The notes below the pieces were generated by a model. It made no database searches. It saw only the letters and a program-made list of their open reading frames with translations, and had not been told where the DNA came from. A stretch of 64,000 bases of DNA from Amyloporia xantha (taxonomy: Eukaryota; Basidiomycota; Agaricomycetes; Polyporales; Adustoporiaceae). The DNA is taken from positions 372,001 to 436,000 of the forward strand of contig JAYKKR010000007.1 of the NCBI GenBank assembly GCA_036971615.1, in the 5' to 3' direction. Shown in pieces: positions 1 to 11,948 of the stretch (the stretch's first letter is position 1; each line of letters begins with the position of its first letter). Position numbers and translations under genes: made by a program.

Positions 1-1
1 T

Positions 2-3000
2 GCAAAGGCCGCTATCGGCCAAGGTGGGAGCCTGAAGGAGCGTATGGCTGCCTTGCAAGGCCAGCGTGCATTTGGGGGTGCGCCGTCGCCGCCACCCAAG
101 CCAGCGACCGAGAAACCCAAGTGGAAACCCCCTCCTGTTATTGCTGCGCCTTCGTCAGAAGAGGGTGATGACGCAGAGAAGCCGAGGGCTGCTACACCCC
201 CGGCGCGTCATGAGCCAGAGGAAGTGGAGGAGCCCAAGATTTCTGGAGATACTGACCATCCTCCTGAGTCGGAGGAAAGGGACGCTGAGCCTGACCCCAA
301 GGAGGAAGAGAGACAGCGCCGAGCTGCTATCGCTGCGCGCATGGCGCGCCTTGGCGGCGCCAGAGTTGGCATGGCCCCGCCTGTCTTCGCGAAGAAGCCC
401 GACGTCAAGAGAGCAGAGGCTTCCAAGGTCGAAGAAGATAAGGAGAAGCCTACAGAGTCTCCTTCTCCCAGCGTAGGCCCTACTGGTAAGTCTACAACAA
501 TATAGCATTCTAAAGGCATGTTGTGACTGCTGAGTAGTGCCTCCGATTATCTCTCCTCCCTCTGCGACATCCGGTTCCGTTACGTCTGAACACTCAGATG
601 TCGCAGCAACAGGTATCTCTAATTCAATGCTCAGATTATCGGTTTCAATCGCTGACTTGATCTATGTAGACTATTTTGAAGCCAAGGACACTGGCTTGCT
701 GTCACCCGATTCAGATGCTGCTGCTGCCGTTCGATCTCCTTCCATGCCTGTGCCTGTGGGTCCACGGAGGGCCGCTCCGCCGCGCAAGCGTGCAGCCAAG
801 TCGCCATCTCCCGCGCCTGCAATAGTTCTGGGTGAAGGTGTATTGAACCAGAGTCCGTCCCCCGTACCAGGAGTAGCGGTGGAGCAAGCAGCTGTGACGA
901 ATGAGCCAGTGGAACCACACGGAGATCGCGAACCTGAAATGAGAGGGTCACAGATCGAGACGCTTCTCGCGAACGTTCACATTTCGGATCCAGATGCTAC
1001 GGAAGAAACGAAAGAAGCTCCCACCGGAGAGACAGCCCAACTTATGGGAATTGTTAGGACTCAGGAAGTAGCGGAGGCAACGCCTGATACATTACATGGC
1101 ACAGAACCAGAGCAAATCACGCACATCGCAGTCGAGTCCGTGGAGCCGACACCGCATAACTCAATTGACGCCATTGAGGTCCCGGTCGAATCGGAAGGAA
1201 TTTCTGGATCCCCCACAGACGAGGCACGAATTTCCCCTCCGATGCAGGCCGTCATGGACCTGACGGAAGAGGAAGACGCTGAAATTGCCCGGCGTAAACG
1301 CACTGCTGAGCGTCTCGCGAAGATGGGTGGTGTGAATCCGTTAGCTGGGCCTCCTGTTCCCACGTCGCCTCCCACTTCGCCTCCTCTACCCTCTGCAACG
1401 CCCGCTGTTGTCGAAAGGCGCCAGAGTCTGCGAAAGGATAGCCATGACTCTCTTATTACGCCCGGATCACAAGAAGGGGTGCAACCTTCCGTCGTACGAC
1501 GTGGCAGTACTGATTCTGTCGCTTCCCGGTCGCAGCTAGCAGCCGCTGCGCACGAGACACCTCGATCGCCGCCCATGATCCCATCGTCGCCGAAGGCAGA
1601 TGTGCTAGGCCGAAAGGGGAGTGTGGGATCGGTGATGTCAACTGCGAGCAGAGAGCTTCCGGCACGCAGCATGTCTCAGGATGGTGAATCTTAATGCTTG
1701 TCTTCGTCTGCATGGTAATGTGCAGGCGGATCTATGTTGTACAGTAGTCATTGATTCCATTGCTTTCGTGTAGATCACAGATCGGTAGCGGGATACGCGC
1801 CCGGACTCCACGAGGAGCCTGAATCCATACCGGAGTCAGTTGAGAGAACCATTACCGAAGAGGAAGGCGAGGAGCCAGTCCAGTCGCATGGTTCTTATCA
1901 TGCGCCTCGTGATGTGCAGGAACTCATCGAGGAAGAACGGATGCAGAGAAATGAAACGCAACATCGGTATGAAGAGGAGCTATCCGATGATGAACTCGCG
2001 GAAACTCCGGTGGAGGAAAGCGGTGATAAGATCTTTGTTGATGAGGACGACGAACGACGAGATGGGCAGCCGGATACTTTGCCTCCTCCAATTAGCCGAC
2101 CTCCAAAGGTTCCTGAGGCATATTCCTCTCCTCTTTCCTCGATCGTCGATCCGCAGCCACAGCAGTCATACCCTTCACAAGTACCGACACCTGTTCGTTC
2201 ACAGTCAAAGAGAGTATCTCTACCTCCACCTCCTCGTGCACCTCCCGCTCCCCCAGTAGTGCAGAGTGAGTACGAGGAAGACCTGCTCGAAGCAGAAAGT
2301 GCTCCGCCACCGCCTCCAGTTCGAAGAGATACAAGACCACCTGCTCCACCTATAAACCAAGAGGACGATATAGAGCCTCCGAGTGCCTCAAGACCGGTAA
2401 CCTATCTAGAGGTCAGGCAGTACGAGCAGCCTGGGCCTCCCTCGAACTACAGTGATGATGAGTATGACCAAGCCACTGAGGAGCAGGAGTATGAAGGCCC
2501 TGAAGATGTACAGACTGATGATGATCCGTTGCAGCCCGTTCTTACGCGGGACCAGGAGATGAAGGAATATGAAGACGAAGAGACGCCCCCTCCACCACCT
2601 CCCCGGCGGGCCTCGCTGGCTGTACACCAGACTGAGGACTTAGAAGACGATCTTCAAATTCCCTCTCGATCACCTTCTCCGCCTCCCCCGCCCCCTGACC
2701 GCAGGAACAGGCCAGTCTCTCACATGTCTCATGTCGCTCCGTCTGCCCTGTCAATTTCGACTGCCGTAGAACCTACCAGTATCCGGACCAAGCCCGTTCC
2801 AATATCCATATCAACTCATGAACAAGAAATATTGGACGACTCTGACGTTGGTAAGTCAGATATACGGATTTTCATGTCTGCTTTCGATACACACGCGTCA
2901 TGTATACACAGATCCCATCGACCCTTCATTTTTCAGCCCTCAGAAATCAGCAGACGCAATACCTGAGTCACCTCTGGCTCTGGCATCGGCACATGAACGC

Positions 3001-4705
3001 CCATCGGTTGTTGCAGCTCCTGTACCTGAGCCATCTGTTGGGGAAGAACGAGACGCAGAGGACGACCCAGAACAAGCCCGTCGCCGTACCATAGCGGAAC
3101 GAATGGCAAAGTTGGGAGGAATCAGATTCGGTGCACCTCCTCCCGCCCCTTCTGTGCGACGTCCCCAGCCGCCTGCTCCGACAGAATCTGAAGACGATAA
3201 TGAAGCCGCATCACCTGAGCGAGAAAGTGGCGAACATGAACCCGAGCAGCACGAAACGCTCGAGGAGGAGGATGAAACCGCACGAAAGCAACGAATAGCA
3301 GCCAGGATAGCTGGCATGGGTGGAATGCGATTCGGTATGCTACCGGGTGCTGTTGCAACACCACCGCAACAGCCACGGCTCTCGGAGGCAGAGGAAGAAA
3401 CGGAACATTCTAGACCCCCTGCTCCCCCGCAGCGATCAGCGCCCCTGCCACCACCACCACCGCCGCCGCCACCACCACCAGCTGAACATTTTGATGATGA
3501 CGGAGAACAAATTGACCCGGAGGAAAGTGAGGCAGAGGAAATCTCTTATGCAGAAGTACAGGAGGCACCTCCTCCACCAGTGCCTCCGCGAGAGGGTAGA
3601 CGCGTACCAGCGGTCGAATCGCAGCGTCCACCTGTTCCCTCAGGGACACGTCCGCCTGTTCCTCAGGTCCCTGCAATGGTATCAAGGCCTGGTCGCGCAT
3701 CTTCTGGAATGACAGTTTCTACGGATCCAGCTTTCAGTTACCCGCCACAACCGGCTCCTGTACCTCATGACACACAAGGGGACTACATTATGGTGGAAGA
3801 GGATATGGCCGTAGAAGAACCTCCGCCGCCGCCGCCGCCACGTACAGTGAGCCTGAAGAGAGCACAACCTCCTCCACGAGCTATGCCCCCTCCTCCTGTG
3901 GAAAATCCCGACGGACAATGGGAATTGCCGACCATCCCAAGTGTGGATTTTGGTGGTGAGACCGATTTGTCTTTATCAGGCCAGTGGTCAGAGGATTCCA
4001 CCAACTATCCTCCTCCCCCTGTAGCTACGTCTGGGCCGTCTGCAACATCGAGTCGGCCACTTCCTGGAAAGGACAAGTGCTTCTCGTCCGGAGCTTCAAA
4101 TGTCCTCTGACGATCTTATAGCCCAGTGGGGTCGTGTGGGGGTGCATGTCCACGAGATAGCGTCTGTGCTATTCGAAAAATCTAAGAAATCGTTGGTTGG
4201 AGATGGCTCCTACCTTGGATTTATCAAGGCAGCGCTCGGTGAAGTGCCTAATGCTGCACAGCCAGAGCCGCCCTTCGAGTCATTTGGATATCTCATTTAT
4301 GCCCAGAGTGGAGCCGCAGTGCAACGTCGTGTTAGCGACCTGATGCCCGGAGATGTGATCGTTTTGCATGACGCGAAGTTCAAGGGGCATAAAGGGCTGC
4401 AGAGCTACCATCAGCATGTGGGTGCTGGAGAGCCACTCTACGCCATTATTGGGGACTACGAGGTCAAGAAATCCAAGGTAAGAGTATTCCAAGCGAACCA
4501 GCACGTCGGTCAACAGGTTCGTCTTCTCTGCTTCTGGCCATACCATCGACTGTCTGACGTTGGAGGCATTGATAGACTGTCGAGTCAGCGAGCTATCGCT
4601 TAGAAGATCTTAAGAGTGGTTCAATTAAGGTCAGTCCTTACCCGCTTTCGAAGTGTAGGTGATCTCATCGTAGATGTATAGATCTTCCGAGTGTTGGAAG
4701 CTTAG
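2..4705 (+). CDS. BBC1: BBC1-like actin-patch protein, 5'-truncated
   Basis: In yeast Bbc1 binds type-I myosin and restrains Arp2/3-driven actin assembly at endocytic patches. The N-terminal part, including any SH3 domain, lies outside the window. Exons: 2-485, 538-612, 670-1683, 1774-2850, 2912-about 4020, about 4094-4516, 4576-4629, 4682-4705. Most of the protein is disordered and acidic or proline-rich, with long proline runs encoded near 3440-3480 and 3820-3840. Five copies of a short basic motif of the type ERMAKLGG followed by a G/P-rich stretch are spaced through it. The folded C-terminal part, beginning around SSDDLIAQWGRVGV and ending in IFRVLEA, matches the AIM3/BBC1 C-terminal domain as I remember it. 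The step from the proline-rich exon to this domain needs a frame change between 4020 and 4100; intron 4021-4093 fits the phase but has weak splice sites, so a frameshift is possible. Confidence 0.85.
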
Positions 4706-5030
4706 ATGGCTGTTGGCATTGTGTTCTTTCCTCTCCCTTATTTCTCTGTTGCCTCGCAGTCTGTTCCCATCAAATTGACATGTATTCATAACCACGTTTT
4801 GGACTTTTAAATCATATTGGATGGATCACACCTGTCATAGAATGCCTATGCGTTTCGGATCCTGGGTGCGACTCTTGGTCTATCCGCGTCTCTAGGCGCC
4901 TGTATTGCACGTGTAACTTTCGTAAATAGACGCCCATAGGCGCTACCCATAGAAATTATTCCTCCAAACTGATCGGCCTTGCAATTGACCTCTTGGAAGA
5001 CTTACTCACATCGTCAAATACGTCTCTATC
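4706..5030. other. Intergenic spacer BBC1-EBP2
   Basis: No coding signal seen. It should hold the BBC1 3' UTR and the EBP2 promoter, since both genes run on the + strand. Confidence 0.5.
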
Positions 5031-6121
5031 ATGCCTCCGCATGCAAGCTCACAACCTGAATCAGACGAGGATGCTTTCGAACATGTACCATTCGACGAAT
5101 TATCCGATGCGGAATCCGTCGACGAGGATGTAGTCCCTCGACAGAAGGTCGAGATTGACAACAAGGTGCGTAGTTTTGCTTTACTCAAGTCTTGTTAGCT
5201 GAAGTCTTTGTGGTACGTGTAGATTGCGCTGGAACGCATACGCGACACCATCAAATTAGATCCGTCTCTGCCATGGACAGAAACTCTTGCAGTATCGTAC
5301 CCAGAGACAATCGACGTTGATGTAGACGATGATTTGAACCGAGAACTTGCCTTGTATGTATTTCATCTACAGAGTATGCTCTGACCTCATTGAATAAGTA
5401 TTGCAGTTACAAACAAGCCCTCCACGGTGCACAAACGGCGAAGTCACTAGCTGCTCAACACAATCTTCCATTCACTCGTCCTCCAGACTACTTTGCGGAA
5501 ATGGTCAAGTCTGATGCACATATGGAGCGCATCCGACAGCGCTTGCTTGATGAAAGCGCATCAATTAAGCGGAGCGAGGAGAAGAGAAAGGAACGGGAAG
5601 GAAAGAAGTTCGGTAAACAGGTGCAGATGGAAAAATTGCAGGAGAGGGAGAGGAGCAAGAAGGACATGGAGGAGAGGCTCAAGGGATTGAAGCGGAGTAC
5701 GTTTGCGCTGTTTCCTTTCAATATACCTGCTCGACTCACAGGACCATCACCTACAGAACGCAAAGGGGCACTAGACGGCCCGCAAGAACAAGACGATGGT
5801 TTCGACGTTGCGGTGGAAGATGCTATCTCTGATCACCCTTCCAAACGGTCTAAAGCTTCAGGGCCTGGAGAAAAGAATAAGCTTCCCCGGCATGCTCGGG
5901 ACAAAAAGTTTGGCTTCGGTGGATCTCAGAGGAGATCAAAGCAAAACACGAAAGACTCGACGGACAATTTTGAAACTCGTGGTAGCAGCAGTGCGAGGGG
6001 AGGCCGAGGCGCGAGAGGAGGTGCAAGGGGAGGCGCAAGGGGAGGCGCGAGAGGAGGTGCGAGGGGAGGTTCCAAACGACCCGGGAAGAGCAAACGGATT
6101 ACTGCTCGCAGTCGGTCATAG
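5031..6121 (+). CDS. EBP2: rRNA-processing protein EBP2
   Basis: EBP2 is a nucleolar factor needed for 27S pre-rRNA processing and 60S subunit assembly. Exons: 5031-5165, 5223-5353, 5407-5696, 5742-6121, giving about 311 residues. The family core is clear: a YKQAL segment, then RPPDYFAEMVKSDAHM and an arginine-rich helix with RQRLLDE, then a long basic/acidic coiled-coil-like stretch (EEKRKEREGKKFGKQ). I read 5697-5741 as a 45-nt intron (gtacgt...cacag); because its length is a multiple of three it would also read through. The C-terminus has an RGG/RGGA array (about 5994-6073) built from a near-perfect 12-bp repeat, followed by the basic end RPGKSKR. The start ATG at 5031 opens an acidic N-terminus usual for the family. 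Confidence 0.92.
5994..6073 (+). repeat. 12-bp tandem repeat encoding RGGA units in EBP2
   Basis: A run of about six Arg-Gly-Gly-Ala-type units built from variants of aggggaggcgca. RGG arrays of this kind usually bind RNA and are methylated on arginine (known of the motif, not shown here). Confidence 0.8.
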
Positions 6122-6426
6122 TTCGTCGAAACGAACGCCGTCGCATTAGTGTGACAATATCTCTGTTTTCCCACTTCACATTTCAGATCATGATAGGCAT
6201 AATTGTCGGAGTATTTTCTGCCTCTGGTCAGTGTGAAGCGAAGAGTGTACGACAGAATAAAAACGGAAGGGGAGAGAAAGTTCCTGAAATTCAAGCTATA
6301 ATTCCGAGATGTTGAATGCAGTTCCCACACACTGATAAGAATAAGAGGCGCCCAGATCGTCTCCTCCCGAGTCGTCTCTCTCCTCCTTCCTTACGATCGT
6401 CTTCGCCGGCAACAATACTTTCCATT
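6122..6426. other. Intergenic spacer EBP2-TRIR-like gene
   Basis: No gene seen. An in-frame upstream ATG at 6316 could extend the next gene, but the extension is low-complexity and basic, so I treat it as 5' UTR. Confidence 0.5.
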
Positions 6427-7054
6427 ATGTCTAGCGTTTCACCTCCACCATTGACCAGCGGGTACGCCTCTCCAGCTCCCTTGTCGACAAGCCCTCCAGT
6501 CCCCAAACCCAACGCACATCCGAAATCTAAACCAGCTAATGTCTTCTCTAACGATGGCTCGTTCTTAGAGCGCTTCCAGCGCACCAAGAAGGTATGTTTC
6601 TGATCCTTGGAGGGGCCTGTGATGCACGATGAACCCGTCAAAATAGGACGAAGAGGAGAAGAAGAAACAGGAAGAGGTTCTAGCTAAGTGCGTTGTCGTC
6701 TGTCTATCCAGTCAAGCCCTCTCGCCTAACCTCTTGCTTCCACGCAGGAAGCGAACTTTCGACGAGCGGTTTGTAAGTCCTTGTGTCCCTTCTGTATGGT
6801 CGCTCTCTGACCGCAATTTCCTGAACAGAAAAAACGGGGCAAGCGACCTCCTCCTGATATTGCGAACTCAGATTCTGTCCCAGAGCCTCCTGTCAAGAAG
6901 GCCAAGCCTGATACGCCTATGTGTGAGTAGGATATGACTACCCAACCTCAGTTGCTCATTGCGCATATTAGCCCAATATGAAAAGGAAGTTAAGAGTTAC
7001 GCGGGTCGTAGTTTGAAAGACAACGGGATCGGCGTAAGGCCGCTCGTGAAATGA
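6427..7054 (+). CDS. TRIR (C19orf43)-like protein
   Basis: Small nuclear-type protein of about 135 residues from five exons: 6427-6591, 6647-6687, 6748-6772, 6829-6922, 6972-7054. All junctions keep phase. Three blocks, in order, recall human TRIR/C19orf43 (telomerase RNA component interacting RNase) from memory: an N-terminal block NVFSNDGSFLERFQR followed by a charged helix rich in E and K; a central basic patch with KKRGKRPPPD; and a C-terminal YEKEVKSYAG block ending in RPLVK. The human protein has been reported to interact with telomerase RNA and to have RNase activity; whether the fungal protein does is inference. The spacing between blocks is shorter than in human. Confidence 0.65.
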
Positions 7055-8487
7055 AGCGAGGGTGTTGTTTATAATGTAAACTATTGTGGGTATCTTTCGT
7101 ATACGCGTCGACCTTATCGACTGGGGTTCAAGTCATGCTGATATCTCAGATATTCGACTACAGCTAATTCTCTTGTTCTGGGCATTTACGTGTTCAGAGT
7201 CTGCAGCTGTAATAACAGTCAATACAGTATTCCGGTTCTACACATTTCTGATCTCACTGATGGATACGAGCCATGCCTGTTCGAGCATCTCATGTAAATG
7301 CCCTTTCTGCCGATCGCAGACCTGGCTTCTTACCGATGGAGTCGAGAATCGAGATAAATTGCGACGGCAATTTACAGTATTTCGTACGCCCGAGTCAGTC
7401 TCAGTGGTTTGATCTGTGGGGCGAACGTTTGACTGACCACTTGCTTGTCATACAGCAGCTCTTACAGTGCTCCAAAATATCGATGCTCTAAGTGGAGTTA
7501 TCTCTAACATCAGGGCATACGGGCAATTTGAGACCAACGCGACGTGATCATGAATTCTCGTAACGCCTCTGCGGTGCAGCTCCGCAGTGGTCCGAAGCCG
7601 ATCGAAGATGTATTCCAGCTAAAAGAAAGTCTTCGCCGACGTAGCGGTGGTCGGTTAGCAACACGACAAGGGTGAACAATGCATACCTGACTATGAACAA
7701 CTTAGGCTGTCCTGATTTACTCATGGGTAATGCAGAACTGAGCGCTTCTTGGCATCCTCTAGACGCTTTTAGGGCAATAGCTATCTCGAAATGTGACGGA
7801 TGTCTAATCGCGCGCCGTATTTGCGCGTCGCAAACTCTGGAATTCTTCATTCAGTTCATCATTCCGTTGGGAGGTCGCCGACAAACTTTATAGTGTCTTC
7901 GACGTTCGTTGTCTGAGTTGGGACAAAGCGTTAAACTGCCAACTGGTGGCGCTAGGGGTCAGCTTCGCGGAGTTGGTTGCTATAAGTTCAGTAGCCGCGC
8001 CATTCACTGAGTTCATTTCATTGGGAAAGTTGGATCGAGAATCTGAGGTCTTATTCCATCGTGCATGCTTCGCGTCCATTCAAGGGTCTTTGCCTACACA
8101 CTACATTTTAGAGATGGCTTGAAGGCATGCACCAGAGGTCTGATTCTGGTGTACAGTTATACTATGCTGGCACTACGCTCCAAGTTCAACTTATTGGGAC
8201 CAATGAACGTTTGAATACTGCAAAAGGTGCCCGGTGACATTGATCATTTCGAGTCTCATCATCTCGTGAAGGCGTAGTCGGTGTGTGGTATCAGTCCACT
8301 GGCATTAGCCCTATGTTGGACGATCTGCTTAAATCTCCCTTCTTTTACATATCTTGCAGAATTGTACATACAATGCACGCATAAGCGAGAAGACTGGGGA
8401 CGTGTCCTCGCCGCCGCCCGCGCTGCATGCGATTTTCTGGGAGGTTAGTGGTCGTGTCGCGCTCAAGGTTAAACGTCGCGTCGCGCT
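7055..8487. other. Gene-free spacer left of the inverted duplication
   Basis: About 1.4 kb with only short, incoherent open frames on both strands and no recognisable domain. It ends at the G/C-rich promoter motif shared by the paralogue pair. Confidence 0.5.
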
Positions 8488-8524
8488 CACGTGCTGGTCG
8501 TAAACGCGACGCGACGTTGTTTAA
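8488..8524 (+). promoter_or_regulatory. Shared upstream motif of paralogue A
   Basis: An E-box (cacgtg) is followed 8 bp later by taaacgcgacgcgac and then ttgtttaa, ending about 172 bp before the start codon at 8696. The same composite, in the matching orientation, lies upstream of paralogue B. A repeat of the GCGACGCG core in reverse orientation sits just upstream (8473-8486). Function is inferred from conservation only. Confidence 0.5.
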
Positions 8525-8695
8525 TGGTCGGTCAACGGAGCTGTCAGCCCCAGCTCCGGTCGTAAGTTCAACATTGCGGGCCTGCCAGCCTCCTCGCCTC
8601 TTCTTCTTCAACATCTATCTTACATCTTGACTGCTGAACTGTTGAGCGCCTCTTTCTCTAATTCTTATCGTACACACCGTATATTCTCTTACACC

Positions 8696-11600
8696 ATGGG
8701 CCCTAATCAGGTTCCTAATACTACCCAGAGTCATTGGTTGTGGTTGGTCGCGCAGCATACTCGAAACAAGTCGCCAAGCAAAGTCACTGTTCGTCGTGGT
8801 TCAAAGCGGCCTACGGGAAGATTGCAGCTCGACCGCGAGATGGCCTTAGGTGAACTCGCGTGGAAGGTGCCGTCGGGTCTTGCTCCTGTCAGCTTGTCCA
8901 CTAAACGCAAGAGGATTGCCGAGGTTGTCGGATCCGTTAGTGGGTGTCTTGACATGTCTCTTCGACACAGAGCGTACCGGAAGAAGCTTACGGGTGTCGA
9001 GGTGATATAACCTTTCCTGTTTTTCATTGCGTGGTATTAACCTTGTCTCAAGCTACGTCGTCTCAAGGTCGAGCTCGCTAAACGCAAGACAGCCGGGTTA
9101 TATGGTACTGTCCCTACATTCCTTCTCAAGCCGTGCTTCAAAGACGGCACCGCCGGCCCTTTGCACCGTCACCGTTCCCCCATCCATTCCATCGGAGACG
9201 TCATCCCGAAACAACAAGAGCCTCGACGAATGCCTCCCGCTCCTTACAGCATACGATGGCGTGTGGAGAAGACAAGCCTCTCGCTTGGCTCTTTAATCTC
9301 AGACCACATAGCTCCGGTCACCAGTAAGGACGTCTTCGGTCCCGTGAAGCCGGTCGAGGGTGTTGCTGTCAAGAAGGAGAAGGACTTTCACGCACTGGCG
9401 GTCATGAATCCACGCGTGAAGTATGGGCGTGAGCCGGAAACCCCGACTCCCCTCGGCGCGCGAGCTGGCGACGTGTTTCCCAGAAACGCAGAGTACGGTC
9501 AGACACCCGAGAGGATGTGTCGCGTTTCGAATGTCCCTGCGCATACCGCGACTCCGTGTAAAGTCAGCTTGTCAAACTACGAGGTCAGGAATTGATGATC
9601 TCCGATGTTCTTAATTGACTAATCATTCCAACAGACGCTTCCTGCCTCTGAGAGTGGTTACTTTGCGGATATTTCGATCTGTGACACTGGTGATGATATG
9701 CTTGAGGAGGTATCATTGGACATAAACGAGGTACGATTTCAGCCCCTTTGGTGACGGCTGTTCGCTTACTACGTATATGTGAGTAGGAAGTGTCTGACAT
9801 TTTACTGGCTGTCGAAGCCAATGCTGAATGCGATGCTATATTTGATGCCAGAGAAGAGAGCATCGTGAACGGGGATATCTACTCTCCAGATGACGAAGTG
9901 CTCTCGCAATGTCCCATCAGATCCCTCATAGTCCAATTCTCCCTTCTCACAATCGGAAGTGATTACCAATCGGATCAAGTAATAGGCGGTGATCAGGTCT
10001 TTCTGAATACGGATGTACTTGCTAATGCGAAGTCCTCGCAATTGGCCGTCCCATCCCCGGCCGAAAGCCTGAGGAAGAACCGAGTAGTGCGCAGTGGAGA
10101 AGATGGTATCGCATTCTCAGACGTCTCAAACCGCTCTGAAGATCGGATGCTATCGCAATGGCCCACTGGACCACTAGTACCGTTACCGTTACCGTTCCCT
10201 ACAATGGCACAGGTACATTTGATTATATTTCTATTTTCGTTAGCTCACACCGCCGCACAGCCTGTCTTCTCCCTCCCACCGCCTCAGGAAAACATCGTAG
10301 ATATCGCAATTCCCACTCTTTCTGAAGGCTCGCTAGTGTGCGATGGCATATCTGCGTTCGGCGTATCGTGTCCTGAGGTTTTCCATGCCGCACAGGATAT
10401 GGACGGCGGAGCGTCTTTTACAGATATCGCTAAGCAGAGTTTGGCTCCTTCTACAGAAGCGAGTAGCGCAGGATTAGCTCAGGAGGTGCGCGATTGTGTA
10501 TTTGCGTTAACATTCAAGGTTCTTAACTTTGTACTCAAGATGTACGCAAGAAAGTGGTCCGCTTGCGACGTGGAAGACATGGTGCCGACGGCGGACCTCG
10601 ATCAACTAAGCGAGCGCCTCAACTGCTTCCAGTTGCTAGGAGCTGGAGAATATTTCCAGCCTCCAGTGGATGATGGGTCTGATATTGACGTTAATCGACA
10701 GCCATCCTTTCTCCTAAGTGGAATGGAGGACCCGGCCGAGGAGACCTGCGATGCTTTGGACGAAACCGCAGCGGAAGCTTCATTCGGAGGTTGGCGATCT
10801 ATGGACGAGGCGGTCGAAGGCGACAAAGGATGTTTACAAGCCACGGTCAGCAAAGGCGGGAATGACGATGATGAGTTGGGCGGCATAAACAGCTGGCTGG
10901 CTCGTCTCGCAGGTTGCGCAGAATCGAACCTCGGCTATATTCCTTCATCGCATATGGATAAGGGAAAGCAGCGCGAGCTTTCCCCGGTATATTCACCCTC
11001 GCCTTCTTCTTCGCCGGATCTACCCTCTACAGCCTCTGCATTCACATCTGGCGGCGCTTGCTCTGATAACACCACTGATGTTGTGTCGGTGGATTCGGAG
11101 CCGCCCGTCGAAGTTCCACCAGACGTCGATCTCACTGCCCTCAGCAAAATAATGTCCAGGTATCAGGAGTCTGTCTTGGATGACTGGACTCCTCGTTCTC
11201 CCACGATTGCAGAAGGTAGTTCCTCTGGGCCTCAAAGAGTGAAGCGATCCTCCCGTCGCAAGGGGACACCTTACGCGCCGTATATCAGCGGTGGATCAAC
11301 TCATGTAGAAAGCGCGTTACCAGGCGTCTCCTCTATCCTTATCAATGCTTCCGCGCCATCAAACGTCGAGGACCCCTCCAGTGCAGTGCTCGATCCAGCT
11401 GCCGAGAAGAAAGCAGCACGAGAACGCCGACGGGCGCATCGCAGGGAGCTGAAGAAGAAGATGGAAGATCGGAAGGAGAACGAAGACCCGTGCAAGGCAG
11501 GCATAAAGTTGGGATCTAATTCTAAGTACGTTCCAGATACCTCTTCAATAATTTTGTCGTGTATTGATTTTCATATCCAAGGGAGAAAGCCGCTGTGAGC

Positions 11601-11948
11601 AACCCGAGGAGCGGTGATGGTCTTGTTGATCTTACCAACGCGCTCGTGGGACCGTCGATTTCTGCTGCCCCTGCCTCCGCCTCACATAGCGTTGACGGTC
11701 TTCTTGGTGTATTTGCGTCTATGGGATTGTCAGCTCCTACGACTACGTACGGTGCCTCAGCGGCAACTCAAGGCACCACGGCGCCCGACCCCCCTGCGGC
11801 TCAATCAGGGAACGACAATGTGACAATGCCCAGCATTTCCTCAACAGGAGACCCCCTCTTGATTGTGCCGTCAACAGCGCCTACCCCAGTACCCGACTCA
11901 GGTCTGACTGATTTGACCGATCTTTCGGACGCTCTCAAGTCAGCATAA
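8696..11948 (+). CDS. Unrecognised disordered protein, paralogue A
   Basis: I do not recognise this family. Exons: 8696-9001, 9053-9583, 9635-9730, 9787-10212, 10261-11525, 11582-11948, about 996 residues; 10486-10539 could be one more in-frame intron. It is the partner of the gene at 37,183-40,632. Exon 1 (306 nt) and exon 3 (96 nt) have exactly the same length in both, and intron phases agree. Shared blocks: RLQLDREMALGEL and KRKR in exon 1; LKVELAKR and APYSIRWR in exon 2; repeats ending in LSQWPTGPL in exon 4; KGTPYAPY and a basic RRRAHRRELKKK helix in exon 5; LGVFASMGLSA near the C-terminus. No membrane segment, signal peptide or catalytic motif is seen. Basic patches and an acidic disordered body suggest a nuclear protein (inference). 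Confidence 0.75.
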
